Shown: positions 21,245-34,854, counted from the stretch's first letter. The stretch: 64,000 nucleotides of DNA from Spinacia oleracea (GCF_020520425.1 NC_079488.1:38493247-38557246), one strand, 5' to 3'. Translations and numbers: made by a program. Notes: generated from the letters alone by a model not told the origin.

Positions 21245-24200
21245 AATAAACTTTTCGCATTTCAAAACGCTTGGACCCTCGACGACGAGTCTCACACTAT
21301 AGTCAAAAGGCACTGAAATACTAGAATTTCAGGATCTAGAATGTATCGAATTCGTACCAAATTAAGCATCATTAAAAACGCCCTACGACCGTGGGCCCGC
21401 GCTAAATTCGGAAACCTTAGAAACAAGCTCATTAAAAATTTATGAGGATCTTCAGAATAAAATCATTGACCAACCTTACAACTCGTTATTCCAAAACCAC
21501 ATTTTTGAATGCAAAAAAACGAGAAAAGTTGTTGTTATTTAGTCAACACACCTGGAAGAATTTTCATAGGAAAGAATGGCTGACACAAGGAGATAGAAAC
21601 TCGAGATTTTTTCATCAAAAAGTAAATCACCGTGCTTCGAAGAACTTCATTTACAGACTTAAGAATGAACTAAACATGTGGGATGAAGATCCAAACAATA
21701 TAAAGCAAGTGTTAGTGAATTCCTTCAAAACAAGATTTGCAACAACCTATCCTGGACCCCGTCAACTTGACCTATCTTTTATCCCAAACCTAATTATAGA
21801 AAGTCAAAAACAGGAACTACTAGCCCCATACTCAAGCGAAGAGATCAAAAATTCTTTCTTTGAGATGAACCCCTTAAACAGGTTCGGACGGGTTTGGGCC
21901 GAAATTTTTTCAAGCATACTGGCCTATTATAGGAGACGAAATAACCACAGCCGTCAAAATCCTTTTTGACCATGGCCAATTACCACACGCTCTCAATCAT
22001 ATATACTATCATAGCCCTAATTCCGAAAATTAAGGCACTAGAAAATCCGAATCATTTTAGACCTATAAGTTTGTGTAATAATGTTTATAAAGCCATCTGA
22101 AACTCTTAGTTAATCTCTTACGTCCCATTCTCCAAATTCACATCAGCCCCTTTCAGAATGTTTTCACTCCAGAACGCTCAATCCATGACAATCTACTAAT
22201 AGTTCAAGAAATACTCAATAGTTTTCAGAAGTCGAAATCAAAAACAGGGTGGTGTGCTCTTAAATTAGACATGGAGAAAGCTTATGATTGAATAGAATGA
22301 GATTTTTTATGGCAAACACTTCAACCATTTGGCTTCCCCTCCCAATGAATTGAATGGGTTAAAACTTGCGTCACCACGGTCTCTTACTTCCTCAAGATTA
22401 ATGGGGCATCCACCAAACATTTCTCTCCAACTAGAGGAATCAGGAAGGGCGATCCTTTATCTCCCTACCTTTTTCTCTTATGTATGGAGGTCTTTATTCT
22501 TATGCTATCGATCGGAGGAAACAACCCAAAAGCGGGTCTAGGCTTTTCCCTGGCACCTAGAACTAGGAAAATTCCTTGCCTCATGTTCGCTGATGATAGT
22601 CTTCTGTTTTGTAAGGGCACTTCCTCTGCTTGCAATCAGCTAAGGATAGTCATTGATAAGTTTTGTGCTCTGTTAGGCCAACTAGTTAACTTTCATAAAT
22701 CGTCAACTGTCTTCTCTAAAATGACAAGCAATACTCGGAGGGATAATCTGACAGGTGTCTTTAATATGACTACCTCAATGTCTCTTGGGCGCTACCTTGG
22801 AGATCGTTTCTCATCTTATAAACCAACTAAAGATGACTACAAGTTCATTATGCAGAAAAATGAGAACAGGATCAATAGTTGGCATGCCCAATTCCTTTCT
22901 AAAGCAGGAAGATTTACTTTGATTCAAAGTAATTTGGAAGCTCTGCCATCTTATGTTTGCTCATCCTTCCTCCTACCCCATAAGACTTGCAAACAACTAG
23001 ATTCAATTCATAGGAAAAAAATTTGGAAACAAACATCAACGCATTCCGCAACTCCACTTATTGCATGGAAAACCATCTGCCAGCCAAATATATGGGTGGA
23101 CTTGGATTACGTAGAACCCGACCTCTTAACAACGCCTTTATAACTAAGTTAGGGTGGAAGATTCTAACAGAACCTCAAAACCTTTAGGTCACTCTTATTA
23201 GAAACAAATATCTTAAAAATAATTCATTCTTTTTATGTAAATCGAAGCAAGAAGATTCTCAAATTTGGCATCATATCCTAAACCAAAGAGAACTTCTCCG
23301 TAAGGGTATCCGTTGGAAATTAGGCAACGGAAAGTCGATCGATTTTTGGCACGATAACTGGATTTCTCAAAATAATCTCATTACCTCATTAAGGAAAGAT
23401 CCTAACTTAGTGGATCAATCTCTTTCTGTAGCGCATTTTATCCTAGATACCGAACAATGGAATACTTCTCTATTAGCTACTGTCCTCCCTCAAGACATGG
23501 TTTCCAAGATCAAAGGAATTCTCATTCCCATCTCCGAAATGAATGACCAACCCATTTGGGGACTTACACCCTCATGGACTTTCTCAGTTAAATCAGATAC
23601 ATGGTTGGCTCATAACCTTCCTACTAATCAACCCAAGTGGCCCTTCTATTGGATCTGGGAACTAGATATCCCCCCGAAAATCAAAATTTTCTTGTGGCAG
23701 ATTTGTCACGACAGCATACCTGTCCGGAATACTCTCCACAAACGACAAATCTTACCTTTAGATAATTGCCCCTTGTTTGACACCTACTCAGAAAATGTTG
23801 ACCATCTCTTCATTCATTGTCCAGTCTCGAGAACTATGTGGGATCTACCTTCCGTTACTTCTTGGTTGGACTACCGACTTCCTTCCCTAAACGTATTGGA
23901 CTTGCTTTCCTATCTTCAAAAATTCCCGGCTTCTCTTGAAAAAACCATTTTTCTTTGCTGGGAATTATGGAAAGAAAGAAATAACTGTGTGTATAATAAC
24001 GCATGTTTCAACCCGTATGGTGTATACAAGAAGGCAACTACTCTCTATTCAGAGTGGCAATTGCGAACTCAAATTGACTCACATCTCAATTCGGGTACCC
24101 CCTTCTCCTACACCAACAATAACACTACATCAACTTCCACCACCTCCATCATCCTAGTTAACTGGGCTCCTCCTCCTCCAGGCATTTTCAAACTAAATTT

Positions 24201-24563
24201 TGATGGCTCGAGCAAGGCTGATTCAGCGACGGCAGGGATCATTCTTCGAGATTCAACTGGAAAGTCGGTTTCTTCCCGCACCTTTAATTTGGAACTACAT
24301 AATCCTTCATGCCAGAAGCAATGGGGCTTCACAAAGGAGTACTAGAAGCTCTTAGACTCAACATAAGACAATACATAACTGAAGGTGATAATCTTCTAGT
24401 CGTTAACTGCATTAAGAAATGTTGGTCCGCTCCTTGGAAGCTTCAACACATCATCAACGATATTCTTGCACTACTAGCTTCTTTTGACATCTGGGAAATC
24501 AAGCACATCTATAAAGAAGCAAATAGAGCTGCAGATTGGATTGCTAATGTAGGACACTTAGTA
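21245..24563 (+). pseudogene. LINE ORF2, reverse transcriptase, zf-RVT and RNase H (first part)
   Basis: Pieces in shifting frames follow the LINE ORF2 order. 21442-21969 has WLTQGDRNSRFFH, the usual lead-in to the RT. The RT core around 22080-22560 is frame-shifted. 22484-23143 has the catalytic FADDSLLF and the downstream GRYLGD-like thumb. 23410-24345 has a zf-RVT domain (WTFSVKS, PPKIKIFLWQ, CPLF...HLFIHCP) and the start of an RNase H fold (FKLNFDGSS). 24309-24563 continues the RNase H (EGDNLLVVN, IKHIYKEANRAADWIAN). The hAT insertion interrupts it after VDTC. Multiple shifts and stops make it inactive. Confidence 0.88.
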
Positions 24564-24949
24564 GACACTTGTAGGGGTGCTTATGAGCTCCCCGAACTCG
24601 CGAGCTACTCGAACCCGACTCGGTCAAAGCTCGGTCAAAACTCGACTCGAATCAGCTCGACTCGAGATCGACTCGAAAATTTAACGAGTCGAGTCGAGCA
24701 ACTTGATACTCGACTCGAAAAGCTCAAGAAGCTCGAATTATATATACATAATATAAACTTTTATAAAAATATAAATGTTTTATTTTATCATTTTTATTCA
24801 TCATTTTATGTTTTTATATTCCTTAAAAAAATATATTTTTTTTTCTTCCTAAAATGGATGAATAAATTATTAAGGACAAAAAAAGAAAATCTAAATCGTC
24901 CATCTAGATTACACTATTCGGCAGTCAAAATGTCTTCTACCATTACTCC

Positions 24950-25115
24950 AACGTTGGTACATATATGAGGGAGGAAAGAAGGAAATAAGTATATTCATTT
25001 TGTCCCACATGGTTAAATAAGTGAGGGAGGAAAGAAGAAAATGTTATATTAACTTTGTCCCACATTGGTAAATAAGTGAGAGAGGAAAGGGGGAAAGGGT
25101 TATAAGTATTACTCT
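24950..25115. repeat. About 62-bp tandem repeats in the hAT element
   Basis: Three diverged copies of a unit containing GAGGGAGGAAAGAAG and TTTGTCCCACAT. Confidence 0.7.
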
Positions 25116-25529
25116 TTGAGTGTGAAAGTGTACAAATCACTTCCATTGGGCTTTCATTTGGGCTAATGGATATATTGATTTGGGGTATAAACTTACTTTT
25201 TATAAGATTTGTATTTGATTCAAGTCGAATTTAAGCTCAATTTTGGGTTTTCAAGTCGATCTCGAGTCGAGTTTTAGCTCGAGTGCTTGTGTTTTCGAGC
25301 CCATTTCGAGTCGAGTTCGGGCTTGAGTTTAGTTTTTGAGCTCGAGTTTGGGTTTTCGAGCTGATTTGGAGCCAATTTCGAGTCGACTTCGAGCTCGGGT
25401 TTAGTTTTCGAGTTCGAGTCGAGTTTGAAAATTTTAAGCTCGCGAGTTTTCGAGTCGAGTCGAGTTTGACTATGAGTTTTCGAGTTCGAGTCGAGCTTAG
25501 CCAAACTCACTACAAAAAAACAGTACATT

Positions 25530-25680
25530 AACGACAACCCTTCAATGACAGGGCCTGAATCCCGTCGTTATTGTGATGGGTTTTACGACAGGGCCCAAAT
25601 CCCGTCGTTATTGTAATGGGGTTTACGACAGGGCCCAAATCCCGTCGTTTTTGTGATAAAGTTTTATGACAGAAAACTTA
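25530..25680. repeat. CACTA left subterminal repeats
   Basis: Three tandem copies of a roughly 40-bp unit contain ACGACAGGGCC and AATCCCGTCGTTATTGT. The inverse GACGGG motif recurs at the right end. Confidence 0.88.
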
Positions 25681-26399
25681 AACCGGCCCATCACCCACCA
25701 GCGAATAATTAAAAACCTACAACAATCTCATATTCTCTCTCCTCCCTCATTTTGTTCCTTTCGCTCCATCAAACAAAGGCGACGAAGGCGATGAAGCTCC
25801 TCCGTAGAAACCGATGAAAATCGCAGGATTTCATGAAATTCCTTCATAAAATCGAAATTATTCAAGTTTTATTTGTCCAATTCAGCTGCAAATCAGAGAT
25901 TATTTGATTAAAATCGAGCTTTATCAAGTTTAAATCCGGATGCAAGTTTATTAGGTTTTCTCCAAATTGATGATTCAAGCATTATCAAGTATATAATCTC
26001 TCTTATGGTCGTTTTTTGCTCTTCAGTTGAATTTGTGTGAGAATCTGTCACTCCAATTTTATTTGTGTTTGTTTGATTTTTCCGAGAATTTGTAACTCCA
26101 ATCTGATTTACCGACAAATTTTACTAGATTACTTCTCATTAAAGTTGCGAATTCGTATCTCCTAGTTATCTGGTGGTTTTTTTTGTTCTAGAATTTGATG
26201 TTTGATTGATTCTAGCTTTAATAATCTGCAATTAAAGTTTTTAGAAGCTTTTTTTTGGCATTTATCTGAAATTAAGGTGCAAGTTGTTTGGTAATTATGG
26301 TCATAAATTAGATTAGTTGATTGTAGATGATAATACTATCATTGGAAGAGTTATAATATACAAATTATCGTTTATTTTGTTGTTCTTGTTGTTGTTGTT

Positions 26400-26530
26400 C
26401 AGAGGAATGGAATAGTAAAATAACGCAATTGATAGAATCAATGGTTCTTTTCTTTGACATAATGCAGGAATTCCATGAGGACATGAGGTGTTACATAAAA
26501 CAGGCCTGGAGATTACAGTTCAAAGTTGGA
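26400..26530. repeat. Internal direct repeat of the CACTA element, copy 1
   Basis: This matches 27841-27980. Both start CAGAGGAAT and end CAAAGTTGGA, with a 9-bp expansion (GAGATGAGG) in copy 2. Confidence 0.88.
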
Positions 26531-27840
26531 ATTCAAGTTTCATAAAATGGTTTGGTTAAGTGGTAAAGTTACTTTGTCTGCATTATCCAATTCGTTTTTA
26601 CTGAAGAGTTTTGTTTTCTGAACTTCCTCCGAGTTAGAAGTCTGCTCTTCCAATCGAGCATTTGATGTTGTTATTCTTTTGTAAATTATGTGTTTCAAAG
26701 CATCATATTTGTTATTTTAAATAGCGCGTTTGGCATGTCGTTTATTTAGACTTAATTTCACAAATTTAGACAAGATAATATGAAATATATTGTGTACTTG
26801 CTCAGAATTGTTGAATTAGGATGCATATCATATATTACTAGTCTTTGTGCTAGCTTTGAACTTCTCCGGAGAGTGGGAGACAATTGCCACAACAAATTCA
26901 ACTCTCCTAACTTGTACATTGAACTTGTACATTGAAGCATTGGATATTCTATTTTAACTAATTATGCTATGTATTAGGTTCTTACTTCTTAGTTGCGATG
27001 ACATTTTATAATTTCTGAGATTTGTTTTTACTCATTGAGTAGAAAATAGTTGCTATAGAGCTTCTCTTTGTAGGAATTATCTTCTTATCTATTCTTTTCA
27101 TGTCATTTATTGTGCACAAAGTGGTGCTTCCATCAGTGTTGTTCCCCTACTTGACTTTGTAAAGCTCATCCTGTATCTCTTCCATAGTTTATTTTCACTT
27201 TCATAAACAACAGTCATGTTGGTGATCGAAATATTTGCCATTTGTTTCCCAGGATTTCATGGATATTGATACTAGCACTCACTTGGATATGCTCCTACTC
27301 TAGATGAAGGTGTATTTTACAAATATGTGACTTATTAGAGGCCTCCATTTGCATACACACCTCAAATGCTTCTACCTTGTCTTCATTCAAGTTATACTTG
27401 AAAAGGTAATTTCTTACTAAAAACACAGAATTTAATGTTTTCATACAATTGTTTCTTGCCTTTTGCTATTAATATTTGGGATAGAACTTGGCATTATAAT
27501 TCATCCTATAAACTCAAAGGTTCCTGAAACTTATACGTTTTGCATTTCATTCTGTATAAATTGAAGTGAGGGCCAGAGAAGGAAGGGTGGTTAATATCCA
27601 CATGGTTTCATACGATTGGATATGTATTTCAGTATTGTGCAACCCGATGTCATCTCGTGATTGTGGGTTACAAAGTATTATACCAACAGGTATGTAGCTG
27701 TATCTATCATCTTGAGTACTTATTACTATACTTTGTATAATGCTCAAATTTTTTGGGGAAAGTTATCAAGTCCATAAGAAAATCTCTACATCCTTGTTCA
27801 AACATACAATTTAAAGTTTATACCTTATGTTGTTGTTTTT

Positions 27841-27980
27841 CAGAGGAATAGAATAGTAAAATAACGCAATTGATAGAATTAAGGGTTCTTTTCTTTGGCA
27901 CAATGAAGGAAGTTCCATGAGGAGATGAGGACATGAGGTGTTACATAAAAGAGGCCTGGATATTACAATTCAAAGTTGGA
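27841..27980. repeat. Internal direct repeat of the CACTA element, copy 2
   Basis: Partner of 26400-26530. The copies are about 1.4 kb apart in the same orientation and differ by scattered substitutions and one small insertion. This looks like a segmental duplication within a captured intron/exon region. Confidence 0.88.
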
Positions 27981-28215
27981 TATCTAGCTGGTCCTAAACA
28001 TTTTGTTGCGGCATGCGGAAAAATTCAGAGCCAGGTATAACTATTGAACTTGAAACTGGCTTCCAAACAAGTGATGGGATTTCAAACTTCAAACTATCAA
28101 ATTGTTTTTGCATGTCAAATGTCAGGATTTAGAAGTGGGCAAGAATCCTCTGGCTAATTACTGAGTTAATTACCTTGGAACTACATTTGATTTGTTTGTT
28201 CCGCTGTTCTAGTGA

Positions 28216-28344
<129 letters not shown>

Positions 28345-29212
28345 TTAAAAGTTTCAGTGGTAATCCTCTCCCTGCATATAAACAACGAGACTCCCTCTCT
28401 TGTTCTTTTTCTTCCCCTATCTCTCCCCGCATTAAGAGCCGATCTTATTGACCCACATACTAGTTCACCTGTTTTCTGCTGTTCTAATTCTGTCTTGAAA
28501 TTTCTTATAGGCCTATATTCAACAGTTAGAGTGTCACAACATGTATGATTTCCATTGCCCTGATTCCTTTTAACAGTTTGCCCAAACAACAGGTATGATT
28601 TCCAAGGCTTCAAATATCAATTGTTGGTGGGTTATTGTTGATTTGGCTTAAAATTTGATGGTGGGTGTACTGCATTTGGTTGTTTCACTAGTGATTATCC
28701 TGGCCAGTTTGATGAGCTTTTTTGAGCCAACCCTTCTAATTTTTAGATGCATTCCGTTTTCTTTTCGTAGTTGGATTATCATGAAGAAAATATTTCCCGG
28801 TGTAGGAAAGATATCGTTTTCTAACTAAATACTCTAATACTCTGCTGTTACTTCTCAGGTTGCTGCGGCTATGTGCTTCCTTGCTGCTGCTATGTGCTTC
28901 CTTGCTTCCTGCTGGGCTAATGTGCCTCTTTTCTACTATCTGCTGCAAACTTTGAATTTTATTTTAATTGTAGTAATCAGATTAAGTGTTGTTATTGTGG
29001 TCTTATTTTTTGTGTCTTGGGCATCAAACAATTGACTGTGGTAGTTTTAATCATGGGCCCCTGTAAATTTGGATTTTGTGAAATGAACTTGATGGTACTT
29101 TTACAATCTGATGATGGAATTACTATGTATGTAGTAATCATTGATATATATTGATTCATAACTAGCAGGTGCATGAAACTAGAAGGTGCTATAAGAATCA
29201 GACTCATGGTCT

Positions 29213-29480
29213 TTTGCGACGGGGAGTGCCCCTGTCATAGTTAGCTTTTCGCGACGGGAGGTTAGCCCGTCGTGTTTAGCCTTTTGCGACGGGATTTTTC
29301 CCTGTCATAATAGGCTTTTGCGACGGGAATTTTTCCCGTCACAATAAGCTTTTGCGACGGGGTCATGACGGGGTAATCAATTACGACGCCCCCCTTTCAT
29401 GACGGGCTTATGACGGGTAATCCCGTCATAATTGGTTTTTTATGACGGGTTAATGACGGGATTTCCCGTCATAAATAGAA
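29213..29480. repeat. CACTA right subterminal repeats
   Basis: Repeated GCGACGGG and TGACGGG motifs, with inverse CCCGTCA copies, lead to the right terminus. Confidence 0.88.
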
Positions 29481-29528
29481 CCTTTTTTTGTAGTGACTCG
29501 AGCTCGACTCGGCTCATTAGCATCCCTA

Positions 29529-29627
29529 GACACTTGTATGTATATTGATCCTAGTAATAGCCCCGATTTAGCCTCCATTGTACACAATGATTTCTTAGGA
29601 ATTCCCCTCGAACGGAGGGTCTCTTAA
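29529..29627 (+). pseudogene. LINE ORF2, RNase H carboxy terminus
   Basis: After the hAT element the LINE frame resumes in phase (CMYIDPSNSPDLASIVHND, then GIPLERRVS) and ends at TAA 29625-29627, close to the poly(A) tail. This is the usual tail of plant L1 RNase H domains. Confidence 0.88.
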
Positions 29628-29646
29628 GATAATTTTTTTACCTTTG

Positions 29647-29656
29647 AAAAAAAAAA
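29647..29656 (+). other. LINE poly(A) tail
   Basis: Ten A residues end the LINE immediately before the right target duplication. Confidence 0.82.
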
Positions 29657-29848
29657 TTGTATCACTAATATATATGACGTTGAGGTGAGCTCGAACTCAC
29701 GTAATATCTTACCCAATACCCACTTTAATATATCAACGTAAGATTAAACGGAGTATGTTATTATCAATATCAATACCACAAGCGTTACTCAAAACCTCAT
29801 ACTTCTATGAAATTCAAAATAGCACAATATAAAAAATATTTTTTTTTT

Positions 29849-30310
29849 GTATTTACTACCTTATGAAAATTTTATTTTAAATTACTACCTTAAAGTTCCA
29901 TTTTTTTTGTATTCACTACCATTTTACAGTTTTCTCATTTTAAAATTGAGATATCTCTTTCGTTTATTAATCATTTTAAGTGATTCAAAACTCAATCTTC
30001 TCATTTATATGTAAATATTCCATACGGATCTTACTTTTTAACATTTCGTAAAAGTTTAAACAAATTAAATATTATTTTTAAATTTTTAAAATATTTATGA
30101 ATTATCAAACGAATATTTTTGAAATGAAGTTCTCAATGAAATCCCTATAGAAAAAGGAAAATAATGAACTTCGAATCACTTTAAACGATTAAGAAACGAA
30201 AGAGATATCTTAATTTTAAAATGAGAAAACTGTAAAGTGGTAGTAAATAAATAAAATCTTGAAGTTTAAGGTAGTAATTTAAAATAAAATTTTCATAAGG
30301 TAGTAAATAC
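29849..30310. mobile_element. Foldback (long inverted-repeat) MITE-like element
   Basis: The left arm 29849-29986 and right arm 30173-30310 are inverted copies of about 138 bp. They begin GTATTTACTACC and meet at a 186-bp loop. The arms contain GAGATATCTCTTTCGTTT-type wording and differ at scattered positions. The outer flanks (for example GTAGTAAGTACC at about 30331) suggest that the element may extend some tens of bases further. No coding sequence is seen. A transcript would fold into a hairpin. Confidence 0.78.
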
Positions 30311-32290
30311 AAAAATAGTGTATTTTAAAGGTAGTAAGTACCAAAATTTCCTAAAAATAAATGCTTATTAAACTCATGCACTATTTTAAAACTTTATTAC
30401 AGTATTATCTTCTTCTTTTTGACGGTGTTACAGTATTATCTTAAGGCTACCACTCCCTATAAAAAATTCATACTAATTCATTTTAGGTCACCCACGAAAA
30501 TTAGGGAATTAAATTTCTTCTTTTTTAAGGTTAGTAAGATGGAGTGTCAAGTGTGACAGTAGGGCTAGGTTATTCCTTAGATTCAACCTAGTCTGAACTT
30601 TTAATTTTATTACACTAATATTTGTCCGTGCTAATGCACGGGATAAGTAAAATGTTAGAAGGTTTAACAAATAAATATTAACAAAACCAAAACGTAACAC
30701 ATTTTACTACTTTTTTTTTGGTGACCTACTTATACTATCTCTTGCTGAAAATGTCTTTTGACAATTCTTGATGTTAAAAAAAAAATTGTATACTTTTACA
30801 ATTACCTTTCTTGATATAATTTTTTTTTTGAATACTTTAACAATTGTATTATGATTTGAGAAAAAATGCCGAACTAAAAAAAATATATATATATAAATTA
30901 TTTAGGAATATATCTCCAATTATCTACGTAGTATTAGAATCACTCATTTTCATAGGGAGTAACTCGTATGAAACGTAACATTTTCAAAAAATTCTATGAT
31001 TAATTTACCCAGACAGTCTAATAATATAAAATTGATACCAAAAACAAAAAATTAGTGGGGAAGTAATTAACTTTTTTTTCGACGTATAGAAGGAATAAAT
31101 GTCATTGATGTGTTTTATGATATTTCTTGCAATAATTCTTTTCCATCTTCTATAAAACATCCAAGATCATTTCTTTTAATGGCTAAAATCTAAGCCAAGA
31201 TAGGCTACACTCTTCCATACATAGTTGCTCTCTGGATAATTCATCCCCCCGTCATACGTGCTTGTTGTCTCAAAATTTTTCTTGGCGGGCAATGTAATTG
31301 CACGATAACTATACGATGAGATAACTCGTGCGAAAAAAATTCATGACTTTTGGGATAAGAGAAATGTTATACTTCGTAGAAATTCTCTCTTTTGGTAAGT
31401 AAAGTCACATTATGATCACTCCTAGTTCAGATAAACTAATACTCCCTTCGTTCTTTTCGTGCGCCCTATTTGCTGTTTTGGTCATTCCCTAAGATTGCTC
31501 TAATACTCTCACACAAAACTTAACACATTTGACGAAAAACTTTTAGGGGAAAAAGATTACCAGACTTGATCAATTAGCCATTTAACCGTAGAGTAACCCG
31601 AAAAAATCTCAAATGTATCCAAGAGAGATGAAAAACATAAAGTTGAAATACACATTTATTCATGAATAATGCTAATTGGAAAATTGAATTAAAAGCAAGG
31701 GGAGGAAATGTTAAAGTACTTGAATCCTGGCTTTGGCAGGATCAATTTGGCAGCTCTTCTTGGTATTGTAAGAGAAGTAGTTCGTATTATTTTGTTATTT
31801 TGTGTACATGAGATTTTATTTTACTGTTTAAAATAATTGTCGGAAGAGTTTGAGTACATGCCAAACGAATTCTTGATGGGTATGAAAAACCATAGAAATG
31901 GTCATGCCAAACTATTACTCCAATTATTCTTTTGAGGTTGAAGAAGAACATGAGTAAGAGAGACGGTTTTAAGATATTACGGTTGTACTTTTATTTCTCT
32001 TAAATTGAACTAAGGTTTTTGTAACTACTCTTCTTTGATGATGGTTTCTTATATTTAGTTTGTTGAAACAATAAATGAGAGGGGAGTTTGAAAATTTAAG
32101 TTGTGTTTTGGAGGGAGTGCACCAAATTGCTCCATTGAGGTTTTGGAGGCTTCACATAATGACATATTTATTATTATATAAGATTAGTTTTACACTAACT
32201 TTTATGTATTTTTTTTATTATTTAGATTTATAAGACTCTTCTGACTTTTACACTTTATCCACTTGAACCATCCCAGATTCGTCTAAATTT
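30311..32290. other. AT-rich intergenic DNA
   Basis: No gene is seen. Minor points: an inverted GTCCGTGC/GCACGG hairpin at about 30624-30642, and a Stowaway-like TACTCCCTTCGTTC at 31440-31453 without a matching right end. Confidence 0.6.
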
Positions 32291-32582
32291 CTACATAGAT
32301 AATAGGAAAATTTGTCAGAAAGGACCTTTTAAACCACAAAAATTGTGAGAAAGGACCTTTTAAAAAAATAGTTGTGAAAGAAGGCCCAATTGGGATTTTT
32401 TGTTGTGAATCAGGACCAAATGTGATTTTCTGGTAGTCAACACTGCTTTCCGGCGTTGACAGGCGTGTGACAAGCACGTGTTTGACTTTTTAACAATTTT
32501 TTTTAAAAAAAATCTTACCTCCAAATTTATCCCCCCACCCTTTACTACCTAACTACCCAGAAACAAAAACAAATAGTTATGA
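32290..32582. other. Repeat-like flank left of the gypsy fragment
   Basis: The phrase GTCAGAAAGGACCTTTTAAA recurs in diverged form within 50 bp, which suggests the subterminal part of an old DNA transposon. Its other end is not visible. The join to gypsy sequence falls at about 32583. Confidence 0.35.
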
Positions 32583-34420
32583 TATATGCACTTCTTGGGA
32601 TTGAGTCTCATTTGGTATGTCCTGAGGGTCTCAAAGGTTTCTCGCAAATCGTCGAGGTGATCCATCTTTTGCTTGCTTTTTACAATCATATCATCGATAT
32701 AGGCTTCTATATTCCTCCCCAGCTGCTTCGCGAAAACCGTGTTCACCAACCGTTGGAAGGTAGCTGGGGCATTTTTTAAACCGAACGGCATTACTTTGTA
32801 GCAGTACAATCCTTGTTCCGTGACAAATGACGTCTTCTCTTGATCTTCGGGCCACAATGGGATCTGGTGAAATCCGGGGTAGGCGTCCATGAAACTCATC
32901 ATGGCATGCCCGGCCGTTGAGTCGACGAGTCGGTCTATCTTTGGCAGTGGGAAACTGTCCTTGGGGCATGCTTTGTTGAGATCGGTGTAATCAACACACA
33001 TCCTCCATGTCCCATTGGGCTTGGGTACCAGTACTACATTAGCTATCCAGTCTTGGTACTGACACAGACGTATGAAGCCTGCGTCCATTAGCTTTTTAAC
33101 CTCAGCAGCGGCGGCCAAATTTCTTGCTTCTCCATGATTCCTCTTCTTCTAGCGCACTGGCTTTATAGCGCTATCCACATTTAGCTTGTGCACGGCTACC
33201 GCCGGATCAATGCCTGCCATCTCCTCTACCGTGAAGGCAAATATTTCTTTGTATTCTCGGAGCAGTTGCACTAATGTTGTTGACATGGGGTCGTCAGGGG
33301 GAATCCCAATGGGGACCATTCGAGACGGGTCCTCTAAGTCCAGAATTATAGCATAGTGTGCTCCCACTGGCTCAGGTCGTCTTTCTGCATTGTGCTCCGT
33401 TGCTGTCTCTCGGGTTTTACGATGGCTTGCCAGAGGTTTAGCTTGCTCTTTTCCCCTCGGAGAGGCTCCCCAGGCCATTGGCTCTAATGTCGATAAGTAA
33501 CAATCCCTGGCCAACTGTTGATTTCCATAGAGGGACCCAACGCGTCCATTACTTCCTACAAATATGACCAGTAGTAAATGAGGAACGATCACAGCTCTTA
33601 GGTCGTTGAGTGTTGGACGGCCGAGTATGATGTTGAATGTGGTGAGGTTTGCTACAATTATAAACCGGATAACGCCTTCTTTGGTCACTGGGGGAACTCC
33701 AATAGAGGCCGGGAGTAAGATGGAGCCAATTGGACGAACGATGCTCCCTCCGAATCCTACCAAGGGCCCGAATACCTTTTCTATGGCTTCAGGATCGTGC
33801 TTTAATTTCTGTAGACATTGCAGACGGATTATGTCGGACGAGCTCCCTGTGTCCACCAGTACTCTCTTCACTTTAAGGTTAGCCACCTTAATCTCTATAA
33901 CCAGAGGGTCATCGTCATATGGTGTTGTCGCCCTTCTGTAATCGTCTTTGGAAATTTCTACAGAGGGTAGATTCATCTGTGCGGGGCGAAGATAAGATGG
34001 GCCTACTTGCCGTCCTTCCTTACATGGTTCTCCTGCAGCTATTCCCCCTGATATTACCATAACTCTTTCGTCTGAATACTTCTTGGAGGTGAGGCTTGTT
34101 TCTTTGTCTGCGTCCTTTAAATGGATGTACTGGCGGAGGCGTCCTTCAGCCGCATGATCACTTAATATCTTCCTCAACATCCGACAATTTTGGGTGTCGT
34201 GTCCTTCATCTTTGTGAAAAGCACAGAAACGGGCCTGTTGGCTGGAGGTGGTCAGTCGTCGGGGGGACGGTTCTATTCCCAGACTCGGTCCCTCAGTCAG
34301 GAGGATGTTTTCAAGAGCTGTGTTGAATATAAAGGAGCCCCTAGATGACAACCTCCTTCGCCTTATCTTCTCCTCGGTGCCGAGGCCATTCTTTCTCAAG
34401 GTGGCGCTCTCATGCTGTCT
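32583..34420 (-). pseudogene. Gypsy E gag zinc knuckle, protease and partial reverse transcriptase
   Basis: 33149-34399 holds the knuckle-like CAFHKDEGHDTQNC and the aspartic protease motif VLVDTGSSSDII, and ends at a TAG that replaces a CAG present in element F. 32549-33118 continues with RT motifs (NVVLVPKPNGTWRMCVDYTD, MPFGLKNAPATFQ) and the catalytic YIDD, and is cut off soon after. Gypsy gag-pol makes the capsid, protease and polymerase for replication in cytoplasmic particles. Here the stop and the truncation make it dead. Confidence 0.88.
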
Positions 34421-34474
34421 GCTAGGAGTCTTGAGAGAGTGATGACCCTGAGCCTCATCATTCTTCTGTGAAGT

Positions 34475-34843
34475 TCATCTCGTCCGTCTTCCTGGACGTT
34501 CCTCTTTTACATGCCGACTCTCCTTCTCCAGGGTGCGCCCTTTCATGGGTGAGTCGAGATCTTCTGATAAAGCTTCCATCATCCTTCCCTTATCATGTTC
34601 AGGGTTGGCTTCGTGGAGGGGCCTAGTGATTTCTTTTTGGAGGACGCGCTGAAACCCTCTTTGCCATTCATCTGCGATATCTTGATGGGGATCATTCAAC
34701 AAGTGTTGCACAGACCTCGCGGCAGCAGGCCGGCTAGCTGGCGCGTCACAATGATAGTTGGACTTATCTTTAGACGCCCCTCCCCTGATTGGGAGTCCCA
34801 TTTCTTCATGGGGTTTTCCGCGCTCAGATTGAAGTTCAGCCAT
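34475..34843 (-). pseudogene. Gypsy E gag amino-terminal part
   Basis: The ATG at 34843 (minus) lies just inside the primer-binding site. About 120 residues, rich in charged amino acids (DEWQRGFQRVLQKEI), run to a stop. A one-base difference from F shifts the frame near the end. The capsid part expected next is absent, as in element F. Confidence 0.7.
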
Positions 34844-34854
34844 GACACTGTACC

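Noticed and set aside
30620..30645. GTCCGTGC/GCACGG hairpin as a possible Helitron 3' end
   Set aside because: A Helitron should end in CTRRT about ten bases after the hairpin and start with TC. Neither is seen.
31440..31460. TACTCCCTTCGTTC as the left end of a Stowaway MITE
   Set aside because: No inverted partner of the form GAACGNAGGGAGTA follows. GGAGGGAGT at about 32110 does not match beyond the core.
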